DNA of 41,341 bases, from positions 1 to 41,341 of the forward strand of contig JAURGP010000017.1 of the NCBI GenBank assembly GCA_030833725.1. Direction: 5' to 3'. Source of the stretch: Candidatus Kapaibacterium sp. (lineage in GTDB: Bacteria; Bacteroidota; Ignavibacteria; Kapaibacteriales; Kapaibacteriaceae). The translations under genes were made by a program, and so were the position numbers. The notes beneath the pieces are model-generated. The model ran no database searches, was not told the origin of the DNA, and was given only the letters and a program-made list of their open reading frames with translations. Positions 23,532 through 32,537 of the stretch are shown here, piece after piece (the first letter of the stretch is position 1; every line of letters starts with the position of its first letter).

Positions 23532-26378
23532 TTACCGCCGTGGGCGCATGCCCGGTGGGCCGAATCCCGGTGCTGGAGGGGGCGCCCCACCAGCGAACGC
23601 ACGAAGATCGTAACTAAACGTCAGCATAAAGTACTGCTGCAACAATTCAGTCGTACGGGTGCTCTCTTGGAAGATGTCGTTGATCGTGCGATTTAAAGCG
23701 TTGTTCTGTCGGAGGATGTCGAAGACCGTCAGCCGCACTTCCGCTTGTTTGTTCTCCAAGAAGCGGTAGCCAATGCCAGCATTCCAGATCGTGAAGACGC
23801 GGTCGAACTCGTCGCCGAGACCACTGTAGAGCGAGTTGGCCACGTCGGTACTACAGGCCACCGGACCAATGTTCCAGATCAGACGGGCCGTTGCCACTTG
23901 CGTAAAGTAATTCAGGTCACGATCTGCCTGAATCGTGTTGGCAACAATGTTGTAATTGCCCGTGTACGATACCGAGAAGTCGATATCCTCGGAGATATTC
24001 GAACTCAGGTAGAGGCCACCGTTGATCGTGGTATTGTTGGCAACGTTCTTCGCACCATTCACGATACCCGGTGTGCGAGCGTAGGTGACGCCACCGTTGA
24101 GGTTAAGGTTGCTCTCGATAAAAGGCAGGCGAAACCCATAGGTCATGAAGGAACGCACATTCATGTAGCCCGAGAGATTTACAGGGCGGGTTACCTGGGC
24201 ACCAGGGCCCACGATGGTCGTGCCGATCACCGTGTCGCGGAGCGTGATGAAGGTTTCGTTACCGATAAAGTCCTCCACGAGCGACGCTGAAATGAACCCA
24301 AAGAGCGTCTTGCCAGCCATCCAGTTCACATCGCGAAAGCGCAGGAACAGGGAGTGCGTGTAGGTCTGATCGAGATCAGGATTGCCAGCCGTGATCTGGA
24401 TCGGATTGGTGTTATCCAAGACGTTCTGCAGTTGGGAGGCAGAAGGGGGAGCGATCGACGTACGATAGACTAGGCGCAGATCTGATGCCAGGGAGAACTT
24501 CTGGCGCCACTGAAAAGTGGGCAGAAGATTGTTGTACGTGCGCTGAATCGTAGCCACCGTGGGGAAGGTATTCTCAATGTTCAATGTGGAGTGCTGGTAG
24601 GCAGCACCAACCTGTATCTCGGTGTCGCCAAAGTTGGCCTCGTACTCCGTTTCGAAGTTGTGCGTCGTCCACGTATTCGTCAGGGTGTTCGATAGTGCCG
24701 GCTGGATGGTTGAGAACGCCTGTGTCGTACTGTCGAAGCTGGTGGTCTGCCGATCCGAGAAGGATCGTGTCACACTTGGGCGGTAGTCGAACTGCAGCTC
24801 GTCCTTGTCGCGGAAAGGCTCGGTGTAGGACAGCCGACCGTTGATCCGCACCGAGTTGGTGCTTTGAAGAGCCAGCTGATCGAGCTCTACCAAGGAATCG
24901 ATCGGAACGAAGTAGTTGTCGGCATGGAGGAGACCATCCGAAAAGCCGTTGTTCCACCCGGCGTCGCCACCTACGGACAGGACACGTCCTGGGGCAAAGC
25001 GGTGGCTGTAGCGCAGTTCGCCAGACATTGATACACCGTCCGAGGCCGATGTATTCACCGTATTCGTGGTGTTGACAACATCCTGCAGTGCCACCGTCGA
25101 GCCCTGCCGGTCGGAGACGGAAGAACCCGACTGATACGTGATGCGGGGTGTAAAGAGAATGGTGTTCACCGAGTCGATCTTACCCTCCATGCGCAGATTC
25201 ACACGGTGCGTGCGCTGTAGGGCATTGGAGACAGATGAGTCGTTGATGATGCGATCTGCATTCAGGAAGTCCTGCTCCAGAATGGTTCCGTTGTTGTTGT
25301 CGGCATAGTTGAACAGATAGGAACCGTCAAGATCCCAACCCTTGGCCAATTCCAAGCTCAGGTTCGATCCCAGCATGTGCGTGGTGGTAATGCCGTTTTG
25401 GTTGTCCACGAACAGGTCCGAGAACCCGCCACCACCACTGCGTGCCAACATGTTCGAGGCGCCCATGCGCGAAGCCATTCCGCTCATCATCCTGCCCATC
25501 GAGCCCCCTACACCCATCGAAGAGAGGATGTCGGAGATCGAGAAGTTCTGCTGGTTGATGTTGTTCGTCAGACCCAAGATGGTGATACGCTGAGGGCCGT
25601 CGAAGTAGTTATGGGTGGCACCGCCACTAAAGCGTTCGTCCGTGCCGTACCCTCCGTAGTACTTGCCGAACTGACCGGCACGCTTGTTCTTCTTTGTGAC
25701 AAGGTTGATCGTCTTATCGGTGTTGCCATCGTCCATGCCAGAGAAGCGAGATTCATCGCTTTGAGCATCGTACACCTGGACCTTGTCCACCATGTCGGCT
25801 GGAACGTTCTTGAGCGTGCCACCGGCATCGTCGCCGAAGAACCGTCGACCGTCCACCAGGACACGCTGGACGCTTTCACCTTGAGCCGTAACCTGACCAC
25901 CCTGGACCTGAATCCCCGGCATCTTCTTCACGAGATCTTCTGCCGAACCAAAGGCATTGGTTTTGTACGCTCGCGCATCGAATTGGACCGTGTCGCCCTT
26001 CATCTCCATGGCCACAACGTCGGCCTCGACCTCGATACCCCTCAAGGCAACAGTGTCGGACGTCAGCAAGACCGTACCAACGTCCACGGTGTTGTTGCGC
26101 ACGAAGACAGTCCGATTCTCGGTACGAAAACCGAGGAACGAAGCCGATAGCGTCCATGCTCCCTTGGGAACATCGGCAATCTCGAAGGCCCCCTTCTGGT
26201 TGGTAATGGCGCCCTTGATCACCGTCGAGTCCCGCATGCTCACAAGGCGAACGGTCACGCCGCGGAGTGGTTGCTTGCCATTAGCATCGGCAACCGTGCC
26301 GCGAACATCTTCTTGGGCAACGAGAAGGTAGGGGGCTAAGGCCAGCAGGGCGATAGCAAGCGAAGTGTGCAGGGGCAT
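23532..26378 (-). CDS. TonB-dependent receptor-like protein (outer-membrane beta-barrel family, PF14905-like)
   Basis: 948 residues in the outer membrane. The start at 26378 gives signal peptide SLAIALLALAPYLLVAQ. A carboxypeptidase-regulatory-like domain follows (VRGTVADANGKQPLRGVTVR, ending near residue 100). The plug contains VKKMPGIQVQGG, VLVDGRRFFGDDAGGTLKNV and VDKVQVYDAQSDESRFSG, the signature of this receptor subfamily. The barrel follows, and the C-terminus ends in an unusual Pro/Gly-rich tail (APPPAPGFGPPGMRPRR) instead of the terminal aromatic residue. The substrate is unknown. It is the first gene of the minus-strand cluster and is divergent from another TonB receptor. Confidence 0.9.
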   Translation of the reverse strand: MPLHTSLAIALLALAPYLLVAQEDVRGTVADANGKQPLRGVTVRLVSMRDSTVIKGAITNQKGAFEIADVPKGAWTLSASFLGFRTENRTVFVRNNTVDVGTVLLTSDTVALRGIEVEADVVAMEMKGDTVQFDARAYKTNAFGSAEDLVKKMPGIQVQGGQVTAQGESVQRVLVDGRRFFGDDAGGTLKNVPADMVDKVQVYDAQSDESRFSGMDDGNTDKTINLVTKKNKRAGQFGKYYGGYGTDERFSGGATHNYFDGPQRITILGLTNNINQQNFSISDILSSMGVGGSMGRMMSGMASRMGASNMLARSGGGGFSDLFVDNQNGITTTHMLGSNLSLELAKGWDLDGSYLFNYADNNNGTILEQDFLNADRIINDSSVSNALQRTHRVNLRMEGKIDSVNTILFTPRITYQSGSSVSDRQGSTVALQDVVNTTNTVNTSASDGVSMSGELRYSHRFAPGRVLSVGGDAGWNNGFSDGLLHADNYFVPIDSLVELDQLALQSTNSVRINGRLSYTEPFRDKDELQFDYRPSVTRSFSDRQTTSFDSTTQAFSTIQPALSNTLTNTWTTHNFETEYEANFGDTEIQVGAAYQHSTLNIENTFPTVATIQRTYNNLLPTFQWRQKFSLASDLRLVYRTSIAPPSASQLQNVLDNTNPIQITAGNPDLDQTYTHSLFLRFRDVNWMAGKTLFGFISASLVEDFIGNETFITLRDTVIGTTIVGPGAQVTRPVNLSGYMNVRSFMTYGFRLPFIESNLNLNGGVTYARTPGIVNGAKNVANNTTINGGLYLSSNISEDIDFSVSYTGNYNIVANTIQADRDLNYFTQVATARLIWNIGPVACSTDVANSLYSGLGDEFDRVFTIWNAGIGYRFLENKQAEVRLTVFDILRQNNALNRTINDIFQESTRTTELLQQYFMLTFSYDLRAFAGGAPPPAPGFGPPGMRPRR
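25502..25511 (-). repeat. GTAGGGGGCT motif copy in the TonB-receptor-like gene
   Basis: Exact 10-mer on the coding strand, read as Val-Gly-Gly. Confidence 0.6.
26328..26337 (+). repeat. GTAGGGGGCT motif copy in a receptor signal-peptide region
   Basis: Exact 10-mer on the strand opposite the gene. It is read as Ala-Pro-Tyr in the signal peptide. Confidence 0.6.
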
Positions 26379-26516
26379 GGTTTTTGGGGGGTGCGCGCGT
26401 GGGAGTACGGTACAAAACTGCCTATAACGTTTTTCCCGGCGAAAAGTTTGCAAAAATTCCGTTGTTTCGGTCTTCGAGGGACAAACTGTTTCTTTTCACA
26501 TTCGGGGATCTAACGC

Positions 26517-29282
26517 ATGAAGAAGAGCTTCTTCGTTATAGCCGTCCTGTTTGTTGCTGCGACGGTAGCGTTCGCACAGTCGGGGGCAACGTTACGGGGT
26601 ACGGTCACGGAGGCCGAGAGTTCGGCACCAATTCCAGGCGCGAGCGTCAAGCTCACGCCCGACGGCTCCGACAGGGTGGTGGGAACCTACACTGATGTGC
26701 GGGGTAGGTACGCGGTGAAAAACCTGCCGGCAGGGACCTATGCTGTTGTGATCACAAGTGTTGGCTACCAGACACTCGAGGCGGGAACCATAAAGGTAGG
26801 TTCGGCTGATCTGACCCAGGACTTCCAACTGGCTCCACAGATTCTCCAAACAGACGTAACCGTTGTTACGGCCTCGCGGATCGAACAGAAGGCCCTCGAC
26901 GCACCAGCAGCCATTACCGTTGTAGAACAGCGTGCTCTGCTTGAGCGCCCTGCCCAGACACCGGTCGAGTACCTCGAAGGTACCGCTGGCGTCGATCAGG
27001 CGCCAACCGGTATCTCGCAGCGTAACGTGAACGTGCGTGGTTTTAACAACGTGTTCACAGGAACGCTGCTCACACTCACCGACTACCGCATGAGTGGTGT
27101 GCCCTCTCTGCGGGCGAACATTCCGTACTTCATTCCAGCAACGAACGAGGACATCCAGCGTATCGAGCTTGTGCGCGGCCCTGGTTCAGCACTCTACGGT
27201 CCGAACGCAGCTCAAGGCGTGATGAACGTGATTACACACACGCCATTTTCATCGAGGGGCACGTCCCTGTTCATGACAGGGGGCTTTCGAAGTGGAACCG
27301 ACGTTCCAGGGGATGATGGTAACTACTACTCCCACGTTGGCGTGCGCCACGCTGGCGTGGTCGACGAGCGTTTTGGCTACAAGATCTCGGGCCAGTACGT
27401 GAATGCCTGGGACTGGGTGTACCAGGATGCAGATGAAATCGAGCCACGGGATAACATCCACCGCCACTTCAACATGGACGCCCGCCTAGACTACATCCTG
27501 AGTGACGATGCCACGGTAACGCTGTCGGGTGGCTGGAACAGGGCTGTGTCGTCCGTAGAAATGACAGACATCGGTACCCAGATGGGCCGGAACTGGGACT
27601 ACTACAACGTGAACGCATCGCTCACGTGGAGCGAGCTCTTCGCCCAGGTCTTCTATAACAAGTCCGATGCGGGCGAAACATTCAACCTGCGCACGGGTCT
27701 TCCACTGGTGGACCGCTCCAGCCTGCTGGGATCGCGTTTGCAGCATGCCTCGTACGTCGGCGACAACCTGCGCCTGACCTACGGCGGTGACTTCTTCATG
27801 ACCAATCCCGACACAGAAGGTACCATCAACGGAGCCAACGAAAACGACGACTCCTACACGGAGATCGGCGCCTACCTCCAGGCTGATTACAAGCTGATCA
27901 AGGATCGCTTGAACGTACTGGTAGCTGGCCGTATGGACAAGCACAGCGTGTTGGACGCGGCCGTGTTTTCGCCACGGGCGGCGCTGGTGTGGACGCCAAC
28001 CACGACGCAGTCCATCCGTGCCACGTACAACCGCGCGTTCACGACGCCAACGTCCGTGGACATGTTCCTTGATATCCAGAGCCGGCCCGACCTGTTTGGC
28101 TTCAGCCGGCTCAATCCTGGACAGTGGGGCGCTGTGGGTATCTGGGCTTCGGGAACGGGACGCAATGGATACAGCTTCGCTCGCGACGCCAACGGCCTGC
28201 CGCTGTTCTACTCGCAGTTCAACAACTTTGCTGCCCAGAGCTCGCTGGCCAATGCGTCCGGTAACGGTGTATGGCAGTCGGCTACGGCGGTGATTTTAGG
28301 TCGCCTAGCTGCCGACACCACACTGCCGGCCCAAACCAAGGCGCTGCTGCAGGCCTTCCTGCAGGGTATTCCTGCTCCAGAGAACATTGCCGGTATCATG
28401 GCGACGCTCAATCCATCAACGGGCAGCTTTGATCCAGTTTCTGACGTGATCGATGCACCAAAGCTCAAGCCGACGATCACCAATACCTACGAAATCGGCT
28501 ACCAAGGGAACATCGCCGACAACTTCTCGCTGTCGGTGGATGCCTACTACTCCGTCGTAGAGAACTTCATTAGCGGCCAGGCCATCATCACGCCGAACGT
28601 CTTCTTGCGCTCCGATCAGACGTATCAGTACCTGCAGCCCCTGATGAAGGGTGCACTGATGCAGCAGGGTATTCCCGAGGCGCAAGCTGAACAGCTCTCG
28701 GCTGCCTATGCTCAGCAGCTTGCAGCAAGCTATGCCCAGATTCCAGTTGGCACCGTATCGCCATCGGAGACGCCACATAAGGGAGCCATTCTTCTTACAC
28801 CACGGAACTTTGGTGAGATTTCCTACCTCGGCACCGACGTTGCCTTCCAGTGGGTACCAACCGACTGGCTGGAACTTGGTGGTGCGTTTACGTACATGAC
28901 GAAGGTAGGGGGCTCTGATACCAGCGACACGAAGGGACTGTACTGGACAGCAGAGGAAATCGGTGGTGTCCAGGACTTTGCCTTCAATGCTCCACAGTAC
29001 AAAGCCTCGATGTATGCCAACTGGCGCGAGCCGAGCTCGGGCCTGACGGTGGGTGCACGCTGGCGTTGGACGGACGGCTTCAAGATGATTTCCGGCGTGT
29101 TTGTTGGCGACATCAACGCCATCAACATCGTGGATCTCAACGTGCAGTACCTGATTCCGGGCGTCGATGGTCTGCGCGGAACGCTGCAGGTGATGAACCT
29201 GCTGGATAACCGCGCGCAGTTCTTTATCGGTGCGCCACAGATTGGACGTTTGACGACCTTCCGGATCGACTACACGTTCTAA
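26517..29282 (+). CDS. TonB-dependent outer-membrane receptor
   Basis: 921 residues. Signal peptide about 1-20 (FFVIAVLFVAATVAFAQ). A carboxypeptidase-regulatory-like domain spans about 25-110 (LRGTVTEAESSAPIPGASV). The plug has VTVVTASRIEQKALDAPAAI, VNVRGFNNVF and IELVRGPGSALYGPNAAQGV, all typical of classical TonB receptors. The barrel ends in TTFRIDYTF with terminal Phe. An Ala/Gln-rich helical insert at about 715-745 (EAQAEQLSAAYAQQLAASYA) probably lies in an extracellular loop and is unusual. No SusD partner follows, so the ligand (metal chelate, vitamin or peptide) is unknown. A terminator follows directly. Confidence 0.93.
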   Translation: MKKSFFVIAVLFVAATVAFAQSGATLRGTVTEAESSAPIPGASVKLTPDGSDRVVGTYTDVRGRYAVKNLPAGTYAVVITSVGYQTLEAGTIKVGSADLTQDFQLAPQILQTDVTVVTASRIEQKALDAPAAITVVEQRALLERPAQTPVEYLEGTAGVDQAPTGISQRNVNVRGFNNVFTGTLLTLTDYRMSGVPSLRANIPYFIPATNEDIQRIELVRGPGSALYGPNAAQGVMNVITHTPFSSRGTSLFMTGGFRSGTDVPGDDGNYYSHVGVRHAGVVDERFGYKISGQYVNAWDWVYQDADEIEPRDNIHRHFNMDARLDYILSDDATVTLSGGWNRAVSSVEMTDIGTQMGRNWDYYNVNASLTWSELFAQVFYNKSDAGETFNLRTGLPLVDRSSLLGSRLQHASYVGDNLRLTYGGDFFMTNPDTEGTINGANENDDSYTEIGAYLQADYKLIKDRLNVLVAGRMDKHSVLDAAVFSPRAALVWTPTTTQSIRATYNRAFTTPTSVDMFLDIQSRPDLFGFSRLNPGQWGAVGIWASGTGRNGYSFARDANGLPLFYSQFNNFAAQSSLANASGNGVWQSATAVILGRLAADTTLPAQTKALLQAFLQGIPAPENIAGIMATLNPSTGSFDPVSDVIDAPKLKPTITNTYEIGYQGNIADNFSLSVDAYYSVVENFISGQAIITPNVFLRSDQTYQYLQPLMKGALMQQGIPEAQAEQLSAAYAQQLAASYAQIPVGTVSPSETPHKGAILLTPRNFGEISYLGTDVAFQWVPTDWLELGGAFTYMTKVGGSDTSDTKGLYWTAEEIGGVQDFAFNAPQYKASMYANWREPSSGLTVGARWRWTDGFKMISGVFVGDINAINIVDLNVQYLIPGVDGLRGTLQVMNLLDNRAQFFIGAPQIGRLTTFRIDYTF
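28905..28914 (+). repeat. GTAGGGGGCT motif copy in the TonB receptor gene
   Basis: Exact 10-mer, read as Val-Gly-Gly. Confidence 0.6.
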
Positions 29283-29319
29283 GCCAGCGCCACGGTTAAG
29301 GCCGATGGCTGAAGCAGAT

Positions 29320-29357
29320 GATGGGATGGCTCCGAAGGGGCCATCCCATCTCTTTTT
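29320..29357 (+). terminator. Rho-independent terminator after the TonB receptor
   Basis: GATGGGATGGC (29320-29330) pairs with GCCATCCCATC (29340-29350), an 11-bp perfect stem with a 9-base loop, followed by TCTTTTTT. Confidence 0.93.
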
Positions 29358-29393
29358 TGTTCGACGATATCGAAGTTTACTGAATACCTCGTC

Positions 29394-29417
29394 ATCTACA
29401 CAAGTTTTTGTGTAGAT
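29394..29417. promoter_or_regulatory. Palindromic operator upstream of marR
   Basis: ATCTACACAA (29394-29403) and TTGTGTAGAT (29408-29417) are a perfect 10-bp inverted repeat with a 4-base spacer. This size and symmetry suit a winged-helix MarR dimer. The centre is about 40 bases before the marR start, where it would overlap the promoter, so autorepression is likely. Confidence 0.7.
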
Positions 29418-29446
29418 TACCGCCGTTAGTCGCCACCATTCATGGA

Positions 29447-29899
29447 ATGATGGAACATAAGAAGACAGAAGCTGCCGGTTTCGTTACAGCGGGACCGGGT
29501 CTTCTTGTAACGACTGCGGCATTACGGTGGCAAAAAGCCGTAACGGAAGCCTTGGGAACGTTGGAACTGACCTACGTGCAGTACCTGCTCCTCCACGGTG
29601 TGGCCGCATTACAGGGAGACAATCCAGTATCGCAGGTTGAGGTGGCCTCGCATTGTGGCACCGACGTGATGCTTGCATCCAAACACCTGCGTGCCCTGGA
29701 ACAAAAGGGCCTCGTGCTCCGACGCCGTCATCCGACGGATACACGGGCGCGTGCGCTAGAGTTGACGCCCCACGGTGTGGTATGGCTGGGTAGAGCAGCG
29801 CGCGCGGTAGTTCGCGTAGATGCTCGTATGTTCGGGGATCCCGAACATGCCGACCGAGTCAGGATGCTCCTGACAAAGGTCGTTGGTTGGAAAGAATGA
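29447..29899 (+). CDS. MarR-family transcriptional regulator
   Basis: 150 residues; dimeric winged-helix repressor whose ligand is unknown. The winged helix lies at about residues 30-105: LTYVQYLLLHGVAAL, VSQVEVASHCGTDVMLASKHL (recognition region), LEQKGLVLRRRHPTDTRARAL (wing with the Asp/Arg pattern of the family) and LTPHGVVWL. The start at 29447 is chosen because the 24-base palindromic operator lies upstream at 29394-29417; the frame also extends back into that operator but this is unlikely to be translated. The stop overlaps nadE (ATGA), so the regulator probably controls its own operon, including NAD synthesis. Confidence 0.88.
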   Translation: MMEHKKTEAAGFVTAGPGLLVTTAALRWQKAVTEALGTLELTYVQYLLLHGVAALQGDNPVSQVEVASHCGTDVMLASKHLRALEQKGLVLRRRHPTDTRARALELTPHGVVWLGRAARAVVRVDARMFGDPEHADRVRMLLTKVVGWKE

Positions 29900-31872
29900 C
29901 GTCTGCCCTCATATCATCCTTGGGTCTGTGCCGCATCGCTGCGGCTAGTACTCCTGTACGCGTAGCCGATCCCGGAGCTAACGCAGCTGCACTCATTGCA
30001 GTGGCCGACGGACTCGTTGCCAACAACGCCGATGTGATTCTCACGCCGGAACTCAGTATTACGGGGTACACCATTGGCGACCTCGTGCGCAACGAAGATC
30101 TCCTGCGTTCCGCCCGTCATGCGCTTCGCACCATTGCGGAATGGACTGCCTCCCACGGCTGTCTTGTGGTGGTAGGGTTGCCCATGACCGTAGGGGCCCA
30201 GATCTATAACGTAGCTGCGGTGGTGCAGGGAGGAGCGGTACGTGCTCTAGTGCCGAAAACCTACCTTCCGTCGTCGCATGAGTTCTATGAACATCGCTGG
30301 TATGCCTCGGGGAGCGATGCGCTTCTCCACGGCATTCGCAGTGTACACCTCGATGGCATGGACGTCCCATTCGGGAGCGACCTTCTCCTGAGTGACGAAG
30401 ATCATCCAGACTGTGTGCTCGGTATCGAGATCTGTGAGGATCTCTGGGCCGCCGAGCCACCAAGCGGTGCGTTGGCTGCTGCAGGAGCCACATTGATTCT
30501 CAATCTCTCCGCTAGTAACGAGTTGGTTGGGAAGGCAGCGTATCGTCGGCAACTCGTGCAAGGGCAGTCGGCACGGACCCTCACGGCCTATGCGTATGCG
30601 TCGAGCGGGCCAACCGAAAGCGTTACCGACACGGTGTTCAGCGGCCACTGCATGATTGCCGAGCGGGGAACCATGCTAGTTGAATCTGAACGATTGGTGA
30701 TTGACGGTACTGCCGTAGTGACCGATGTTGACCTTCGGCAGTGCGTGCGCGATCGTCGCGCCAATGGCAGTTTTACGTCTGCAAGGATGGGTTCCGTCCG
30801 TCGCATACCGGTTCGCTTGGCGCCTTCACCGAAGGCATCACTGTTGCGCACGATCAGTCCCTTGCCATTCATTCCCTCCGATACCGCACAGCGCGAGGAA
30901 CGGTGCCGTGAGATTCTCCAGCTACAGGGGACGGCACTCGCCATGCGTTGGCGACACACTGGGTCGGAACGGCTCGTGCTGGGGCTGTCGGGAGGCTTGG
31001 ATTCTACTCTGGCACTACTTGCCTGTATGCAGGCCTGCGAAATCCTTGGGCGACCGGCTTCTCGGATTCTGGCCGTATCGATGCCTGGCCCAGGGACCAC
31101 AGAGCGCACGCGCCGCAATGCCGAAGAATTCGCCCGATCCGTTGGATGTGAGTTCCGCCAGATTCCGATTCACGATGCCGTCCAGCAGCATTTCTTGGAC
31201 ATCGGACATGACCCTAGCGATCACTCAGTAGTCTTCGAGAATGCTCAGGCACGGGAGCGCACGCAGATTCTGATGGACGTGGCAAACAGTATGTCGGGCA
31301 TTGTGGTTGGTACCGGAGACATGAGTGAATTGGCTCTGGGGTGGTGCACCTACAACGCCGATCAGATGTCCATGTACGGCGTCAACGCCGGCGTACCCAA
31401 AACGCTGGTGCGCCATCTGATTGAGTGGTACGCCTCTTATACAGAGGATGTGGCCATTCGAAAAGTATTGGCAGATATTCTTGAGACGCCAATCTCACCG
31501 GAGCTTCTGCCACCCAGTACGTCGGGTGAGATTCAGCAGCGCACGGAAGATCACCTTGGACCCTACGAGGTTCACGATTTCTTCTTGTATCACGTGATAC
31601 GGTTGGAACAGCCGATCCGGACGGTGGCGATCGAGGCCATGTTGGCGTTCGCCGGTCGATACTCCGCTGAGCAGATCCTCGAGTGGTGCGAGGTGTTTGT
31701 GCGACGATTCTTCTCACAACAGTTCAAGCGATCGGCGATGCCCGATGGCGTGAAGATCGGCTCGGTGGTGCTCTCACCCCGTGCTGATTGGCGGATGCCC
31801 AGCGACGCATCACCGTCGGCGTGGCTTCACGAGCTGTCCCGTCTACGCACAGACGTAGGAGGACATTCATGA
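29896..31872 (+). CDS. nadE: Glutamine-dependent NAD+ synthase
   Basis: Last step of NAD biosynthesis: amidates deamido-NAD with ATP, using ammonia from glutamine. 658 residues in two domains. The N-terminal nitrilase-type glutaminase has the catalytic triad E52 (TPELSITGY), K121 (VPKTYLP) and C180 (EICEDLW). The C-terminal synthase has the ATP P-loop SGGLDSTLAL at about 365, VGTGDMSELALGW and YGVNAGVPKTLV. Both catalytic sets are intact. The start is coupled to marR by ATGA, and the stop overlaps the following regulator in the same way. Regulation by the MarR protein through the upstream palindrome is inferred. Confidence 0.95.
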   Translation: MTSALISSLGLCRIAAASTPVRVADPGANAAALIAVADGLVANNADVILTPELSITGYTIGDLVRNEDLLRSARHALRTIAEWTASHGCLVVVGLPMTVGAQIYNVAAVVQGGAVRALVPKTYLPSSHEFYEHRWYASGSDALLHGIRSVHLDGMDVPFGSDLLLSDEDHPDCVLGIEICEDLWAAEPPSGALAAAGATLILNLSASNELVGKAAYRRQLVQGQSARTLTAYAYASSGPTESVTDTVFSGHCMIAERGTMLVESERLVIDGTAVVTDVDLRQCVRDRRANGSFTSARMGSVRRIPVRLAPSPKASLLRTISPLPFIPSDTAQREERCREILQLQGTALAMRWRHTGSERLVLGLSGGLDSTLALLACMQACEILGRPASRILAVSMPGPGTTERTRRNAEEFARSVGCEFRQIPIHDAVQQHFLDIGHDPSDHSVVFENAQARERTQILMDVANSMSGIVVGTGDMSELALGWCTYNADQMSMYGVNAGVPKTLVRHLIEWYASYTEDVAIRKVLADILETPISPELLPPSTSGEIQQRTEDHLGPYEVHDFFLYHVIRLEQPIRTVAIEAMLAFAGRYSAEQILEWCEVFVRRFFSQQFKRSAMPDGVKIGSVVLSPRADWRMPSDASPSAWLHELSRLRTDVGGHS

Positions 31873-32537
31873 GCATGCAGATCCTGTGTTCGGTGGTGTT
31901 TGCGCACCGCTTCGACGTTGTTCGGGCGGGCGTTCGGCGCATTGTGTCGCTTTCACCAAGTATGGAACTTGTTGCGGACGTGGCCACCGGTCCCCAAACG
32001 ATCGATTACAGTCGCACACTAGAGCCGGATGTGGTCGTGATCGACGAACTCGTACCTCATATCAGTAGTACCGAGATAGCTCGGATTCTTGTCAGCGAGG
32101 TACCGCGATCCCGACTCCTTCTGTGGGCTGATCATCTTGCTGCTGATTCGATCCGCCAGGCGATGCGGGCGGGATTTCATGGCGTAATCACGCCCGACGT
32201 CTCGGCAAGTGAACTCGTGCACCTCATCGAAGCAGCATCGCGCAAGGAACCAGCCATGAGTGCCTCGGCTCTTGCTGTGTTATCGAAGGCCGGTACGGCA
32301 CCAGTTGCCGAAAACATCCGTCACGACTTCACGAATCGTGAGCGGGAGATCGTACGCATGGTGGTACAGGGACTCACCAGCCAGCAGATTGGCAAGGAGT
32401 TGTTCATTTCGGCGCGTACGGTGGAGACACATCGCGCTCGGATCATGGATAAGATCGGTGTCAAGAAAACGGCCGGGATGGTTCGGTTTGCGTTGGATCA
32501 TCCTGCATTGTTCGAGATAGCCGATTCAGCGGTATGA
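31869..32537 (+). CDS. LuxR/NarL-type response regulator with a degenerate receiver domain
   Basis: 222 residues. The N-terminal half follows the receiver fold: VVRAGVRRI in helix 1, DVVVIDELVP with the phosphorylation-site-like D59, and MRAGFHGVITPDVSASELVHLIE. However, the acidic pair that binds Mg2+ is replaced by His-Arg (FAHRFDVVR), and the conserved Lys near the end of the domain is replaced (ITPD). Phosphorylation in the usual manner is therefore doubtful. The C-terminal HTH is intact: FTNREREIVRMVVQGLTSQQ, IGKELFISARTVETHRARIM. It overlaps nadE and the DUF58 gene by 4 bases each. No histidine kinase is nearby. Confidence 0.88.
   Translation: MSMQILCSVVFAHRFDVVRAGVRRIVSLSPSMELVADVATGPQTIDYSRTLEPDVVVIDELVPHISSTEIARILVSEVPRSRLLLWADHLAADSIRQAMRAGFHGVITPDVSASELVHLIEAASRKEPAMSASALAVLSKAGTAPVAENIRHDFTNREREIVRMVVQGLTSQQIGKELFISARTVETHRARIMDKIGVKKTAGMVRFALDHPALFEIADSAV

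Noticed and set aside
26379-26516. Divergent promoters between the two TonB receptor genes
   Set aside because: Promoters must be present here, but no convincing TAnnTTTG element with suitable spacing was found on either strand, so none is annotated.
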